DNA from: Polytrichum commune
Taxonomy: Eukaryota; Streptophyta; Polytrichopsida; Polytrichales; Polytrichaceae
Reading direction: 5' to 3'
DNA: 64,000 nucleotides
Assembly (NCBI GenBank): GCA_950295325.1
Contig: OX485806.1
Span: 23,996,001-24,060,000, forward strand
Shown here: piece after piece, positions 24,020 through 36,170 of the stretch
Numbering within the stretch: position 1 is the stretch's first letter
Layout of the letters: each line of letters begins with the position of its first letter
Notes under the pieces: generated by a model
Database searches by the model: none
What the model was told of the DNA's origin: nothing
The model's input: the letters and a program-made list of their open reading frames with translations, nothing else
Translations under genes and position numbers: made by a program

Positions 24020-24262
24020 CACAGTATCTGGGCAGATTTTGGAGCATAATCGGTTGAGATTCTAGTGTTTCCAAGTCCAACTGCTTACATGTTGACTCGA
24101 CATCTTTTGGTGTTCTATATTATTGCTTCTTTGAGGTTGTATTCTCTAAATTCCTTTGAAACGAGTGCCGAGTTTCCTGAAGTCCACCGGATATATTTCT
24201 CAAAACCCAGCCAGTCCATCTGCATCCCGACACTGTTGGTGATTGAGGGTGGAGTGGCGTGG
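24020..24262 (+). mobile_element. CCGGTT-type MITE, degraded copy
   Basis: It carries AATCGGTTGAGATTCTAGTG, CTTACATGTTGACTCGACAT and a weakened right half. The CCGGTT sites are mostly mutated. Confidence 0.5.
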
Positions 24263-24269
24263 GTAACTA

Positions 24270-26220
24270 AAGATTGAGTATATATAAATGTATATAAAAG
24301 TGACTTAAGAGAGTGAAGGGTCCCCACATGATTGTGGCCATAGCATGACATGTATGACTCCATAGGAAAAGTTCAATCCCGGGGTTATATGTGAGCCGTT
24401 GTTGGTTGTTTGTTCTTATCATGAGGAACATTTGGAGGCTAATGATAATTCGCGAGAAGGGGAGGGGGGCTCGGTCAAGAGGGCTTTTGAAGTGTTCCGA
24501 CTTGAGTGGCACAATTAGAGAGCTTGGGCGAGCCACATCAAACACCTACCGCACACTTGTGCTTATCTTCAAAAGTTGGCTTCGGGCTCGAGAAAGAGAG
24601 AGACACACACACTTAAGTTAGAGGACGGAAATAAAATGACCCGTGGTGAATGCGGACCACCCACTCGTACTTATCCTCTTCTCCCTCCCTCCCCCCCTCC
24701 AAAAGTGACGAGGTTAAGGCCCAATGTGGCTTTTGTGATGGAATGTGATGTAAGTAATCGGCCATTTTGTTTTTTTCTTGGACGTGGTTGGGGACTCACG
24801 TGCGGTTATAATCTCCCGCGCGTTGTGGATTCGGCGACGTTTCGACATGCTCTCGAGAATCATGTGTGCCCACGGAAACCGTCTTTGCAAATGATGTCGG
24901 AACTTGGGGGATTGTGGATACCAACTAGAAAAACAAGAAACGGTCGCCCCTACTGACTTTACTCTCAAGCCTAACTTAGAATAAGAAAATAAATATCCAG
25001 CCAATCAAGGAAATTGACCCAGAAGTAAGAGCCCAAAGTAGGTGAAGTGGTGGGGTAGTGGTGTCACATAACTACACACATCTCGATCAATATATTATTA
25101 ACACTAGGACCTCACAACCGACAAAATCATGGAAGCAAGTGACCACCGTTTATATGCATATTAAACACATGAAGCCTCGGTGTAGATCAATAGACTCCAT
25201 CATTGTGGTGTCGGTGAAACCATGTGCATGCATGCATGTATGTATATGTGTATATATGTGTGTGTGCACGTGCACGCGCATGTGTTGGGGGCGAGGGGTA
25301 TTATTGACATATATATATATTACTCAATAATCTCCATCATTGGATTGTGTCGGTGGCCACAACATAGGCCACACCATGAAATAGTTATAAATGCATACAT
25401 ACATACCATACATACCATACATATAGTAAAACAAGAAATCCTAGCTACAAAATGAGGTAAATAAACCTGTGAAGTGTGTTTAGTTGAAAACGTCACTCGA
25501 AGTTGATGAATAGATTGCACATATATTCACCTAAGATGAAGAGGTGTGATGGTGACGTGGGCTTGGATTAGCCATAAGCCTCTTACGCTTCCTTGACCTC
25601 ACTCCGTTTCTTCGGCCATTATATTAACTTATAGGTCTAAGTTAGGTAGTTGAGTGAGAGACTCATCACCCGTTCTCGCAAACTCCAAGGTCCATAAGGC
25701 TGCCAGCATCTCAGATTCCTTCCCCACTCTCAATGTAGATCACACTTGTCCATCATTTGGAGTGCCCCTTTTGCATTTTTTAACAGTAGAATTGGGTGTC
25801 CATGTAGCTTCGCTTGACCATATCAAGCAAGCCAAGCAAGACATGCATCACATGCGGAAAATATGCGCTTTTGGGCGCTCACTAACTCCTCGTCTAAGTT
25901 AAGTTGCCATGCACACACGAGGAAATGCTGCGCTTATGCTTTGCCTAATTTAGTGCCCACCTCCTAGCTACATATGCTGCAGTATATACAGTATATATCT
26001 ATCATTTGCACATCTTTTCATACAACTATATACCTAACCTAGCCAGCACACAAACAAAGATGTAAAGCTCATAAGTAGTAGTAGCTGTTATGCCTTGATC
26101 ACACCAAACTTTCCGTCCGGTTCTAGCCGTGAAATTGCTGGGGATTATGTTGAGAAATTGATGTTGGCCCACCACTTTTCACACTATTACAACGGAGATG
26201 TTGACGGATGGTGCCAAAAG
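24270..26220. other. Stretch without a recognised gene; TG/TA microsatellites
   Basis: A TATG/TGTG/TA-rich tract lies at 25215-25320 and a CATACATAC run near 25395-25420. The + frame 24576-24956 (126 residues) contains GAGA and proline-coding simple sequence and no known motif. I see no reliable gene. Confidence 0.4.
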
Positions 26221-26224
26221 TGGC

Positions 26225-26515
26225 CGGTGTGATTAGCCCCAGCTACCGGCTAGGGATTTGTGTTGTCTATGTCAACCAATGAACAACAGGGAGAACCAAC
26301 TGATACTTTAGTTGCAGATGAACACGTTGGGTTTGAGAAATTACCGGTTGAGGTTCAAGATGTTTTTGGAAAATTACCCGATCATTTAAGAGGAAATTAT
26401 AGAATTAGAGTACCCCGATTTAAAGAAGAGGAACCGAAAGATGTCAACATGTAACCGACTGGACTTGGAAACACTAGGGTATTGACCAATTGTGTCTAAA
26501 TTCGTCCTCAAACAC
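26225..26515 (-). mobile_element. CCGGTT-type MITE, inverted copy
   Basis: On the minus strand it shows the family order: TACATGTTGACATCTTTCGG, then CTCTAATTCTATAATTTCCT, then GATCGGGTAATTTTCC and AACCGGTAATTTCTCAAACC. The 64-codon + frame through it is a by-product. Confidence 0.5.
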
Positions 26516-26529
26516 TGATGTGCACTCGT

Positions 26530-27300
26530 CCTTGAGGAGGAAGGTGACAATGCACCGAACTAGTTTATGACTATGTCCGCAATGTAGAAAGTAAACCCCA
26601 CCCTACACCGAGAGGATTCTTGAGCAGGGTTAGGGCCAATGGGCTCAAATTCATGTCGGGTTGCCTGACGTTGGTTATTTATTTAGATTTGATATAACTA
26701 TGTCTACGTTGTTTGACACCAGAAGTGGCATCGAAACTTTGAAGTACTCACATCAGTTAGTGGGGTCTAGTTGGAATGAAATTGGGCTCAACCTTATTGC
26801 GGGTTAGTTTTTACTCTAGTATTTTCATCCAAGATGAATAAGTTTACAAAGAAGCCGAAAACCCCAATCCGAACCCTATCTTATGGAAAGAGGGGTTATG
26901 GCATACGAGGATACGTCTCATCCATCCAACATTAGAACCTGACCCCCCCCCCCTTCTTCAATAGGTTTGTGATTGATTCATCTCAAACGACTTGACCTAG
27001 ACTAATTCGGGGTCCTTGAAGCTAATTTTGGTGTGAAATAAAGTAAAAGAAAGTAAAGTCTAGACTAAATATCAAATTCAAAGCTTCTATATTGGATGAA
27101 TGAGAGGTATGCGCATGCATGGTAATTCCCTCTCGCCCTACGTATGTGCCAGTATGCAAAGAAAGGTGAAAACGCATCGAACTCTTTCACGACTCAAAAA
27201 TAACTATTTTCGGACCAATGGACTCCGGAAATGACATTGAGAATATAGGTTTAGTTTAATGGGATCTAATTGAAATGAAAGTAATCTCAAACCTCACTGG
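26530..27300. repeat. Diverged direct repeat flanking a fold-back element
   Basis: 26535-26825 and 27165-27312 share words in order (a GAAGGTGACAATGCA/GAAAGGTGAAAACGCA block, a GGGTCTAGTTGGAATGAAA/GGATCTAATTGAAATGAAA block, a GCGGGTTAGTTTTAC/GGAGGTTTGTTTTAC block). Between them sits a fold-back element at 26871-27155. A short C run at about 26942-26952 is likely of uncertain length. Confidence 0.45.
26871..27155. mobile_element. Fold-back (MITE-like) element, inverted copy 3
   Basis: The left end GGGGTTATGGCATACGAGG, then CTCATCCATCCAACATT, mirrors the right end ATTGGATGAATGAGAGGTAT, then GGTAATTCCCTCTCG. The core GATTCATCTCAAACGACTTG is the reverse of the core in the copies at 3758 and 5751. 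Confidence 0.5.
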
Positions 27301-27315
27301 AGGTTTGTTTTACTA

Positions 27316-27701
27316 AGGTAGGAGTGGCTATTTCCGTCCAAATTTCAAATGTGCCTAGTTGGGATGCTGAAATTATTTTTTTAATAAATTTTGAGCCCTC
27401 CGCAAAGCTGGTGCAAGAGCAACTATGAAAAAATAAAAAAATTCCGGCATGTTTATGATTTCCTACAAATTTTTAAAGGAAACCTTGTAGAGTGACCAAC
27501 ACTCGCACATAGGGTACGTGGTATATCCACTGGGTGGATTTCTAAAACCGACCGCTGGCAGCCAATGAAATGTTGGCAGCGTTGTGAACGGTAAAAACAC
27601 CTTGATAGGTGCTTTTGTAAACCCAAGTAAAAGCACCTAAAAAGGTGCTTCCGACATAGGGGTCGACTTTAGGACCCGCACGGAAATTGCCACCCCTACC
27701 T
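27316..27701. mobile_element. 385-bp MITE with AGGTAGGGGTGGCAATTTCC ends, copy 1
   Basis: The ends are AGGTAGGAGTGGCTATTTCC and GGAAATTGCCACCCCTACCT, each next to TA. Inside is a pair of opposed GCACCT-type blocks (AAAAGCACCTAAAAAGGTGC). An inverted second copy lies at 33103-33486. Non-coding. TA flanks suggest a Tc1/mariner-like mobiliser. The GGGGTGGCAA core also recalls hAT ends, but no 8-base duplication is seen. Confidence 0.75.
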
Positions 27702-28097
27702 TATAACCCTTTCATCCACAAGCGATGAAGGGGCTCTCATAAAAACAAACCCCCTACAACTTTGGGAACTGACTCGTTTCAATTGGCGTCCATTACATTA
27801 CACTAATTTGAAATCTTTGATACCACTGAAGCCCCAAATCTCCTAAAATAGTCGATTTCAAACTATAAACTACACTAAATAGGATATTTAGTGTTTGATA
27901 CACTAGATACGAACGCATACACTAAATGTTGATAACCCTATGAAAGTAAGTACAATTAAATGTGAACTCAAAGACTAAATATCAACTATGGTAATATGTG
28001 GAAGTTACATGTTTGATTTTAGTGTTAGTAAGAATATGAAGAAAAAAAGGATATAATAAAGGGGGCGGCAACAGGGAAGGTAGCGGCACATTTATGT

Positions 28098-29303
28098 CTA
28101 ACACTAATCGTCAAAGAATTAAAAATTAGTGTTGAGCAAGGTAGGGTGATAACAACACTAAATAACCTATTTAGTGTCGTTCTTTGCGTCGTTTTCACCT
28201 TGCTCATGGATGAGTTTACATAGACACCAAGGATCCCAACATAGTCAAGTCAAGTCAAGCCAAACCAAACCTACCTTGTTGCCTACTTCAGTCATGTGAC
28301 AGTGTGCAAAGGAGAGGAAGGGCAATAAGAGTTACAATTAATTACTGTGGTGCTTGAGTCTGCAGCTCTTCCATGTGATGAAGAGACATGTGTCAAAGAA
28401 TTGAAAATTAGTGTTTAGCAGGATAGGGTGGTAACAACACTAAATATGATCAAACACTAAATATCCTATTTAGTGTCGTTATTTGCGTCATTTTCATCTG
28501 CTCATGGATGAGTTTACATAGACACCATGGATCCCTACATAGTCAAGCCAAGCCAAGCCTACCTTATTGCCTACTTCACTCATGTGGCCTTGTGCAAAGG
28601 AGAGGAAGGTCAGTAATTATGACAATTACTGTGGTGCTTGAGTCGCAACTCTTCCATGTGATGAAGAGATGTGTGTCAAAGAATTGAGAACTAGTGTTGA
28701 GCAAGATAGGGTGGTAACAACACTAAATATGATCAAACACTAAATATCCTATTTAGTGTCGTTCTTTGCGTCGTTTTCACCTTGCTCATGGATGAGTTTA
28801 CATAGACACCATGGATCCCTACATAGTCAAGTCAAGTCAAGCCAAGCCAAGCCAAGCCAAGCCTACCTTATTGCCTACTTCACTCATGTGGCCGTGTGCA
28901 AAGGAGAGGAAGGGCAATAATTGTGACAATTACTGCGGTGCTTGAGTTTACAGCTCTTCCATGTGATGAAGAGACATGTGTCAAAGAATTGAAAATTAGT
29001 GTTGAACAAGATAAGGTGATAACAACACTAAATATGATCAAACACTATTCAAATATCCTATTTAGTGTCGTTCTTTGCGTCGTTTACACCTTGCTCATGG
29101 ATGAGTTTACATAGACACCATGGATCCCTACATAGTCAAGTCAAGTCAAGTCAAGCCAAGCCAAGCCAAGCCAAGCCTACCTTATTGCCTACTTCACTCA
29201 TGTGGCCGTGCCGTGTGCAAAGGAGAGGAAGGGCAGTAATTGTGACAATACAATTACTGCGGTGCTTGAGTGTGCAGCTCTTCCATGTGATGAAGAGACA
29301 TGA
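28098..29303 (+). repeat. Tandem array of ~284-309 bp units, four starts plus partial ends
   Basis: Units begin ACATAGACACCATGGATCCC at 28218, 28516, 28800 and 29109. Each includes a pentamer stretch of AAGTC/AAGCC whose copy number grows along the array, GGAGAGGAAGGGCAATAA, TCTTCCATGTGATGAAGAGA, and a block with CACTAAATATCCTATTTAGTG. That last block is a short inverted repeat resembling the ends of the nearby TTTAGTGT MITEs. Coding frames inside are not conserved between units. Confidence 0.85.
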
Positions 29304-29861
29304 GCATGCATGCAGGTGCTTCAGCCTCGTATTCAGGCGAATTCGGTCCCACCCAATAGCCTTCTCGTGGTTTTGATGATGTTTTTTTGTCCACCGATCC
29401 AGTGACCATGCGGCACCGGCAAAAAAATAAATTAAAAATCCTCCCCTCACACACACATAAGCCATTCATATATATGCTGGCTGATATTTCGTATCACTTA
29501 ATGCAACAATGGAATTTCTGTTAAGGGGTGGCCACAGATAGATAGATAGATACTAGCTAGCTACTCTAGATCGAAACAACAGTCAAACTTCCGTTTCGAT
29601 CGGAACTTGTCTGGCTGGAAGTTCTTTCCTGTGAACTTGCCAACGATCGATTCAGATGCTTAGTAGTTAGGGTCTTTTTCCTCTACGCTTTCCTGTCCAC
29701 CCCCTTAAACCCTGGAAAATATCTAAGTTCTCCACTCCATAATATCTTACTAGGATCAACTAATAAAGCCTGCCTCCAGTGCCCCACTGAACGGTTTTGG
29801 GGACTTCAATGTCAATGTTGGTCTACTGTATGTAGATTTTGAAAGGTTTCATGTGATCTCA

Positions 29862-30098
29862 CCAGTGCCCGGGAAGTTTTTAGGGCATATATAGTCGGTC
29901 ACGATGCTAGTGACTCTAAGATCCAGCCGGTTACATGTTAGACATCTTCCGGTTTTGCTTTCATTCATTTGAGGTATATTCTTATATAGATTCTTCTAAA
30001 ATGATCGGTAATTCTCCCAAAGTCTCCAACTTCAACCGGTTGTTATTTCTCAAACTCAACTGGTTCATTTGTAACTAACTGTTGGTTCTTTCCAGGAG
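29862..30098 (+). mobile_element. CCGGTT-type MITE
   Basis: It starts GTGCCCGGGAAGTTTTTAGG and carries CAGCCGGTTACATGTTAGAC, AAAATGATCGGTAATTCTCC and CTTCAACCGGTTGTTATTTC. This sub-type (CCCGGGAAG start) matches 58236-58470 more closely than 14794-15028. Confidence 0.6.
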
Positions 30099-30161
30099 AT
30101 AGGATGTCCCTATTGAGGACAACTCCTCCTTCCCGCTCATTACACCGATTACCCAAGTTGC

Positions 30162-30343
30162 GTGTTACTATCCGGAGTTTTGCAGTGCTATAACTATTTG
30201 AGGAGAATGTAATACTTTATCAAGCAAAGTCAGTTATGTTCTATTACAATGTCCAAACAATCTATTGGAGTCTCCTTAGTAAAAATTGAACTCCGAAGTA
30301 AGACATTATTGTATTTCGTAATAGTAACTCCAAATAGTAACAC
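30162..30343. mobile_element. Small MITE with GTGTTACTAT ends
   Basis: The left GTGTTACTATCCGGAGTT is mirrored by AACTCCAAATAGTAACAC at the right end (two mismatches). 182 bases, AT-rich, non-coding. Confidence 0.6.
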
Positions 30344-30671
30344 ATTCTAATTAGGATAATTAGTGTGTACAAGAGGGTAGGTTTAGATTAGGGTCTAGAT
30401 TAGGGTCCAAGTTCAAGGAACTTGGGATGCAGAGCAACACTTGTTGGGTCGGGATTGGACTCAAGCATATACAAATATTGGTTTCTCAAACTAGTAGGAG
30501 TATTTTGTTGAGTGGAGACCATCGAAACTTTGTGGAAAAAGTGATGCCAAATTAGAGGCACGTCAAATTCTCATACCTTTAGACCCGGACCCTAGTGTAA
30601 ACTTCTTGGGCCCATTAATTTGTTCTCAACCAATAGGATTGCTTAATATGGGGTTTCTTCGGTCTTGGATC

Positions 30672-32289
30672 TGTGAGCCCAAAATGGTGCCTACATGTGG
30701 TGATTAACTCTTCGGAACCAATTTTAGTTTGACTTTGATGAGTTATGATTATTCACAAAACATAAAAAGAGTGAAGTGTGGTGTGGATTTAACTTTAGGC
30801 ATTAGGGGTGTTGTGTGATTATTTCAAGGTTGATTTCAATAAGAGTATACCTTGATAATGTGAGTAGGGGGTAAGGTGAAGCAAGGTGAGCTCTGCGGGT
30901 TAAATGCCCACTTTTGGATCCACCTTGTTAGTTTAGGAAGAAGGAAGCTTGGTGGATGGGGATTAGTCCCTACTTTGGAGGTGAAGGTTAAGGGATTGTG
31001 ATTGGAGGTGCTAATCTCTCACCCTATCCTCACCTCTCTCTCCCTCTCTCCCTCTCTCCCTCTCTCCCTCTTTGCTACTTAAGATGTTTTCTCTCTCATT
31101 TTCCTCTCTCTCCATCAAGTGCTCTCAAAGGAGCAAGTTCTTAAGAGCTTGAGCCACGTGTGTAGGTTATTAGTTTTAGTGAAGTTAATTAGTTAAGCTC
31201 TCTCTCTCATTGTCTCTCAAGGGGGTGAGCTCTTAGAGCTTGAGACAAGGTGTGTGAAGTAAGTAGCTCCTAGAGTAGTTGTGTGTTAGATTAGTTTAGT
31301 TCATTAGTAGTGTAGGTTAGCTCATTTAGCCAAAGTGCAAAGAAGAAGAACTTAGTGGATGTTTGATTAGCCCTTAAGGTTGTATCATTTAAGGAGGGCA
31401 GCTAGCTAAACTCTGCTATGAATACAACTTGCTGGCCGAGCCAACTCTGGGCAGCTAGCTAAACTCTGCTACGAATACAACCTGCTGGCCGAGCCAACTC
31501 TGGGCAGCTAGCTAAACTCTGCTACGAATACAACGTGCTGGCCGAGCCAACTCTGGGCAGCTAGCTAAACTCTGATACGAACACAACCTGCTGGCCGAGC
31601 CAACTCTGGGCAACTAGCTAAACTTTGCTATGAATACAACCGGCTGGCTAAGCCAACTCTGGGGCAGCTAGCTAACTCTACTGGTCCGAGGCAGATTTTG
31701 GATTAAGCCGGGCTAAGCCTTGTTAGGCCTTCACTCAACAAATCAACACATAGTAACCTTAGTTGCCTCACCACAAATTAACCTTGGACCACAATAGATT
31801 ATTTTAGAATATCTTAGGCCTTAGGTAAGTATTGGATTCATTAGGCTAGGTAGGGCATGTATGACTTTTGAATGTTTTGTTGCTTGAACCATTGAGAAAA
31901 GTGTTTTTCAACACTTGAACCTATTGATCAAAATAAATCACTGGGATTACTAATGGAGAAGGTGGAGGACATCCGCGGTGGCAAGACAAAGGAGGTTAGG
32001 CCGATGGAGAAAGTGGAAGACTCTAGTAATGGAAGAGTGAAGGAGAGGATAATCAAAGGCCAAAGGAGAATATCTTTGAGAGCTTGTGTTGCCAAGGCCG
32101 CCGGTTGGACCCTTGAGAAGGCCAATTCGGCTACAAGTCAAGAGGCTACCATTAATAAACAAAGTGATTCAAAATGACATGAATGCCTTGGGATGTGAAG
32201 GGAGCATTTTCAATACACAAACAATACATGTGATTCTCAAAACCATCACCCGGACTAGGACGCATAAGGGGGGTGGTTTTGGCCTCACA
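30672..32289 (+). mobile_element. Solo LTR (family A), 1,618 bp
   Basis: It begins TGTGAGCCCAAAATGGTGCC and ends GGCCTCACA, in the same sense as the coding strand of the element at 42251-52230. Flanks GGATC and AGATC are a five-base target duplication with one difference. It has no internal domain on either side, so it is the product of recombination between two LTRs. It contains CT-rich runs (31036-31070), a 53-bp minisatellite, and the family's terminal stem-loop at 32229-32289. Frames of 60-74 codons near 31928-32298 are not genes. Confidence 0.8.
31395..31690 (+). repeat. 53-bp minisatellite inside the solo LTR
   Basis: Units carrying GCAGCTAGCTAAACTCTGCT and GCTGGCCGAGCCAACTCTGG repeat with GCTAGCT at 31401, 31454, 31507, 31560, 31613 (variant) and 31667, a 53-base period. 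Confidence 0.9.
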
Positions 32290-32602
32290 AGATCCTAGTG
32301 TAAATGTGCCCGAAACATTTGATTTACTGTATCATTAAAATCCGTACGCCATGTAATTAGAGTGATCTTCGTGACTTTTTGTGTAGCACCAAGCGTCATA
32401 TGACATCCTCTTTAGTTGCCACCATATGATTGCAAGACATTAGTGTGGGTCAAAGATGATAATGCATACCACGCTAAATAAGAAAGATGCTTAGTGTGAT
32501 TGGTGTATGTTCCTCTCCCCAACTTATAGTTGCTAATAAGCTATTCTGTCCCATCCTAGTTTTATATAATGCGCTACGGATCACACGGTCTTACCACTGC
32601 AC

Positions 32603-32799
32603 TGGTTATGATATTTAGTGTCATTGACTATTTGGAATCACCCAATGCTATGATTCTACAACAAATTTCATTTTGAGCCAACAAAGGTCGAATTGGTTAT
32701 AGAACATTAACATCCTTACTGGATACATACTTACATAAACAATAGAATACTAGAAACTACGTATTCCAAATAGCAAGTGACACTAAGTACCATAATTGG
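32603..32799. mobile_element. TTTAGTGT MITE 1
   Basis: The left end GGTTATGATATTTAGTGTCA, then TATTTGGAAT, pairs with the right end, which is its mirror near 32762-32798, over about 35 bases with several mismatches. Non-coding. Confidence 0.6.
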
Positions 32800-32813
32800 T
32801 GTAGTTCCCTTTT

Positions 32814-33024
32814 ACTACACCGTTTGTGGTATTTAGTGTCACTCTCTATCGAGAGTTACGTAGTGCTATAATTATCTACTAAATTTTACCAAGAAGTCAT
32901 GAAAGTTCTATATTTTGCAAACATCATATTCAACCTTTTCTAGTAAAAGCTTAATTCCAAAGTAAGAAGTAGTAGCATTGCATAAATCCTAGAAGTTAGA
33001 CCTTAAATACCATAACCGTAGTAG
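32814..33024. mobile_element. TTTAGTGT MITE 2
   Basis: It starts ACTACACCGTTTGTGGTATT, then TAGTGTCAC. It ends TTAAATACCATAACCGTAGT, the mirror of the start. It abuts MITE 1 with only 14 bases between. Confidence 0.55.
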
Positions 33025-33102
33025 GTGGTTTTACGACGGTGGTAGATTTTCATAGCCCATCTAGTGGAAGGGAACCAATGGCAAGATCACTCAATTTACA
33101 TA

Positions 33103-33486
33103 AGGTAGGGGTGGCAATTTCCATGCGGGTCCTAAAGTCGACCCCTATGTCGGAAGCACCTTTTAGGTGCTTTTACCTAGGTTTACAAAAGCACCTATCA
33201 AGGTGCTTTTACCGTTCACAGCGCTGCCAACATTTCATTGGCTGCCAGCAGTCGGTTTTAGAAATCCACCCTGTGGATATACCACGTACCCTATGTGCGA
33301 GTGTTGGTCACTCTACAAGGTTTCCTTTAAAATTTTGTAGGAAATCATAAACATGATGGAAAATTTTGATTTTTTCATAGTTGCTCTTGCACCAGCTTTG
33401 CGGAACGCTCAAAATTTATAAAAAAATAGTTTCAGCATCCCAACTAGGCACATCTGAAATTTGGACGGAAATTGCCACCCCTACCT
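33103..33486. mobile_element. 385-bp MITE, copy 2 (inverted)
   Basis: Ends AGGTAGGGGTGGCAATTTCC and GGAAATTGCCACCCCTACCT, both next to TA. It is opposite in orientation to 27316-27701 and clearly similar along its whole length. Confidence 0.75.
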
Positions 33487-33489
33487 TAG

Positions 33490-36170
33490 TGGTGGTGCAA
33501 AGGTGGTGGAATGTAATCTAAACAAGCCATTGTGGATAGACCAAGGATTGGAAATAGTCATGCACTCGTTGAAGTGAAACCATTTGGAATCCCTTATAGT
33601 TCAGAACTACTTTCAAGAACAAGATTTGACCCCACAATTAATTTCAACAATCATGAATTAGTCTAATGGCATTAAGTTGGGATGAATCAGTCATAGACCT
33701 ATGAGGGGTAGGACCTTACTAGATTCACTAACATGTTTGTCATGAATTCTAAGCCATCGCGTGGAAGGTAAATGGATATATGAACGTAGATATGAATTTG
33801 GAATTTGACTTAGTAATCACCCACAACAAATACAGGTGGGATATACCACCAACATTTACTTGCAATCAAACCAACAATGTAAATCTATATTGAAATATTT
33901 AAACCTAAGAAGATCACATTCTTTTGAATTCTTTTTTTAATCAAAATCACCATGCTACACAATATCATGTAAATGTGATAGTATGAGAGGTAGAGAAGGA
34001 GTTCATCCTTTAACACATCTATAGAGAATATGGGTTAACATGGAATTACAAGTCTATGTAGAACGTGGTCTATATCCTCAACAAATTCCATAACCTTCAT
34101 TCCACATAGACGATGAACTGATCTAGAATTGTGTCCAACTAATATTATTTAATAAATCAAATGATATACCACACATAATAATAAAGAATTGTGTTATAAG
34201 GTCTTTATGATATATATTCAACAAGTTTGTCCATGTGGTGTAGGAGGTTTGAAGAAGAAAATGTGTTATTAACAAATTTTTGGAGATTAATTGTTCAAAG
34301 GATTTTTATGAGAGAAGAGCTAGAATATCAAGAACACTTTTACCTCCAAGAAGGAATTATGTGGTTTGCAATCTTCATGCAAAAAGATCCAAGAAGCTTT
34401 TCCGAGAGGTATAGAAGGTTTGAAGAACAAATGAGTTCTAAACCAAAAAAAAATTATGGCATGCTTGTGCAAAGAAGAATACTCTTATTAGACTTTTGTT
34501 CAACTAGAAATAGCTAGAAGATTAAGCACATTTTGACCTCCACAAAGAACGTGGAGGTTTGAAGGTGGTTTGCGTAAATACATGAAGAGGACTATCAGGG
34601 CTTCATCTTAAGTTTACATCTAGAAGCAAGCATGGTCAAGTATATGGAAAAGTGCTCTGGTATACTTAAAACCATCATTTTTTGGATCAAATGCTTAAAG
34701 TAGTGGCAAAGTGTTGTTCAAATATTGCTCAAAAGGTAATGACCAATTTTGGTTTTGGACATAAATTTCATGACCATAAATATTTTGAGATTTTTTTTTC
34801 CATGTTCCTTGAATACAATATGAAATTTAGGGCGCATTAAAATTTTCTTCTTAAGAAAAAAAATTTAATGTAATATTATCATGTTTTAAACACATTCTAG
34901 ACAATTATGTGTTCAATATATGTACTTGCACACTACTTGCACCGTCTTCTAAAATATGTAGACTTGCCTTGGAAAACAAGTTGGCAACATAAATTGCTTC
35001 GCTTTGTAGATCAATATGTTTTTCCAATGTATAAGATTTATTCCTTCACGAATCTCAAAGTTAGTACATAGTTTTGAATCACTTCGCTTAAACCTATGCA
35101 GGATAATGGAGTCGTGTACTTGACCATGCTTGTGCCCATCTCCCATATAGAATGTGGACATTCCTCCACACTACTTCATTTTACGTATATAAGGAAGGGT
35201 TTTATAAGTGAACATATGTGCATAATCAACACCTATTACTTTCTGGTGATTGATGCACAAGCCAAAATTGATTTAAATAAAATATTTAAAAAAATAAAAT
35301 TCTTTAACCCTTTTTCTAAGTGTTGAACCGGCATATCATCTTCTACTAAGTGTGTTAGATATTTCTATTATGGGAGTATATTCTTAATAAACTTGGTGCC
35401 TGTGCTCTTAGACTAGTTGCCTAGCCTGTTAATGGTGGCCCGACACATACATTGACTAGTCAAATATACATCCGGTAGTGGATCTAACCAAGATTCAATC
35501 ATAATCAACCAAATAGGGATGGTAACAAGCTAGCTATCATGTCATCCACATGGCAAGAAAAGACTCAAACTAAGACCAGATTGGGTGGAATATTCAAATG
35601 CAAATGTATTGCTATAAAAACATCCCAAATGTTTCGGACCCACAAAACATCACACATCTATTGGGTGATGTTATATACTTTCAAAAGATTGATGAGCTAT
35701 CCATCGCAAGTGTGTTGGACCAACTTTTAACCTAAAATATTTACCACATACGATAATATAATTATTATATATTGATAGCATGTCCAAGTGTATATATATC
35801 ACAAGTAGACTATATTTTAGATTAAACAAGTGCACATAATAGCTTGAAAATGTGACTCACATTAATAAATGGACCAAGTGAGCATATATCATAATTTTGG
35901 AAGAGGAGAATTGGACAAGAAGATCTTTGAACTGAAAAAAGATTGAACACTCCTTCATGAACATTAATAATTAACATGGGATCTAGTGAATGTGTCCGGA
36001 TGAGTGGCTTTTAATGTCACAAATATGTGACATGCCTTCTGCATCTTGACAAGGCCTATCCTTATTCAAGCATTTTCAAAGATACTACAAAACTAAGCGG
36101 TTGTTTAATTAAACTTATCCAATAAGCGACTTGGTCTTAGACTGGTTCCCAATGCAACATTATTGGCCCA
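33490..36170. other. AT-rich stretch without a supported gene
   Basis: The only open frame of note is 34227-34517 on + (96 residues, RRFEEE…YRRFEEQ repeats), with no family I recognise. Otherwise I see nothing. Confidence 0.45.

Noticed and set aside
28098-29303. CRISPR-like array
   Set aside because: Units are ~300 bp with no short repeat-spacer pattern, and the DNA is eukaryotic.
30386-30412. TTAGATTAGGGTCTAGATTAGGG as telomere-type repeat
   Set aside because: Only two imperfect units, not a telomeric array.
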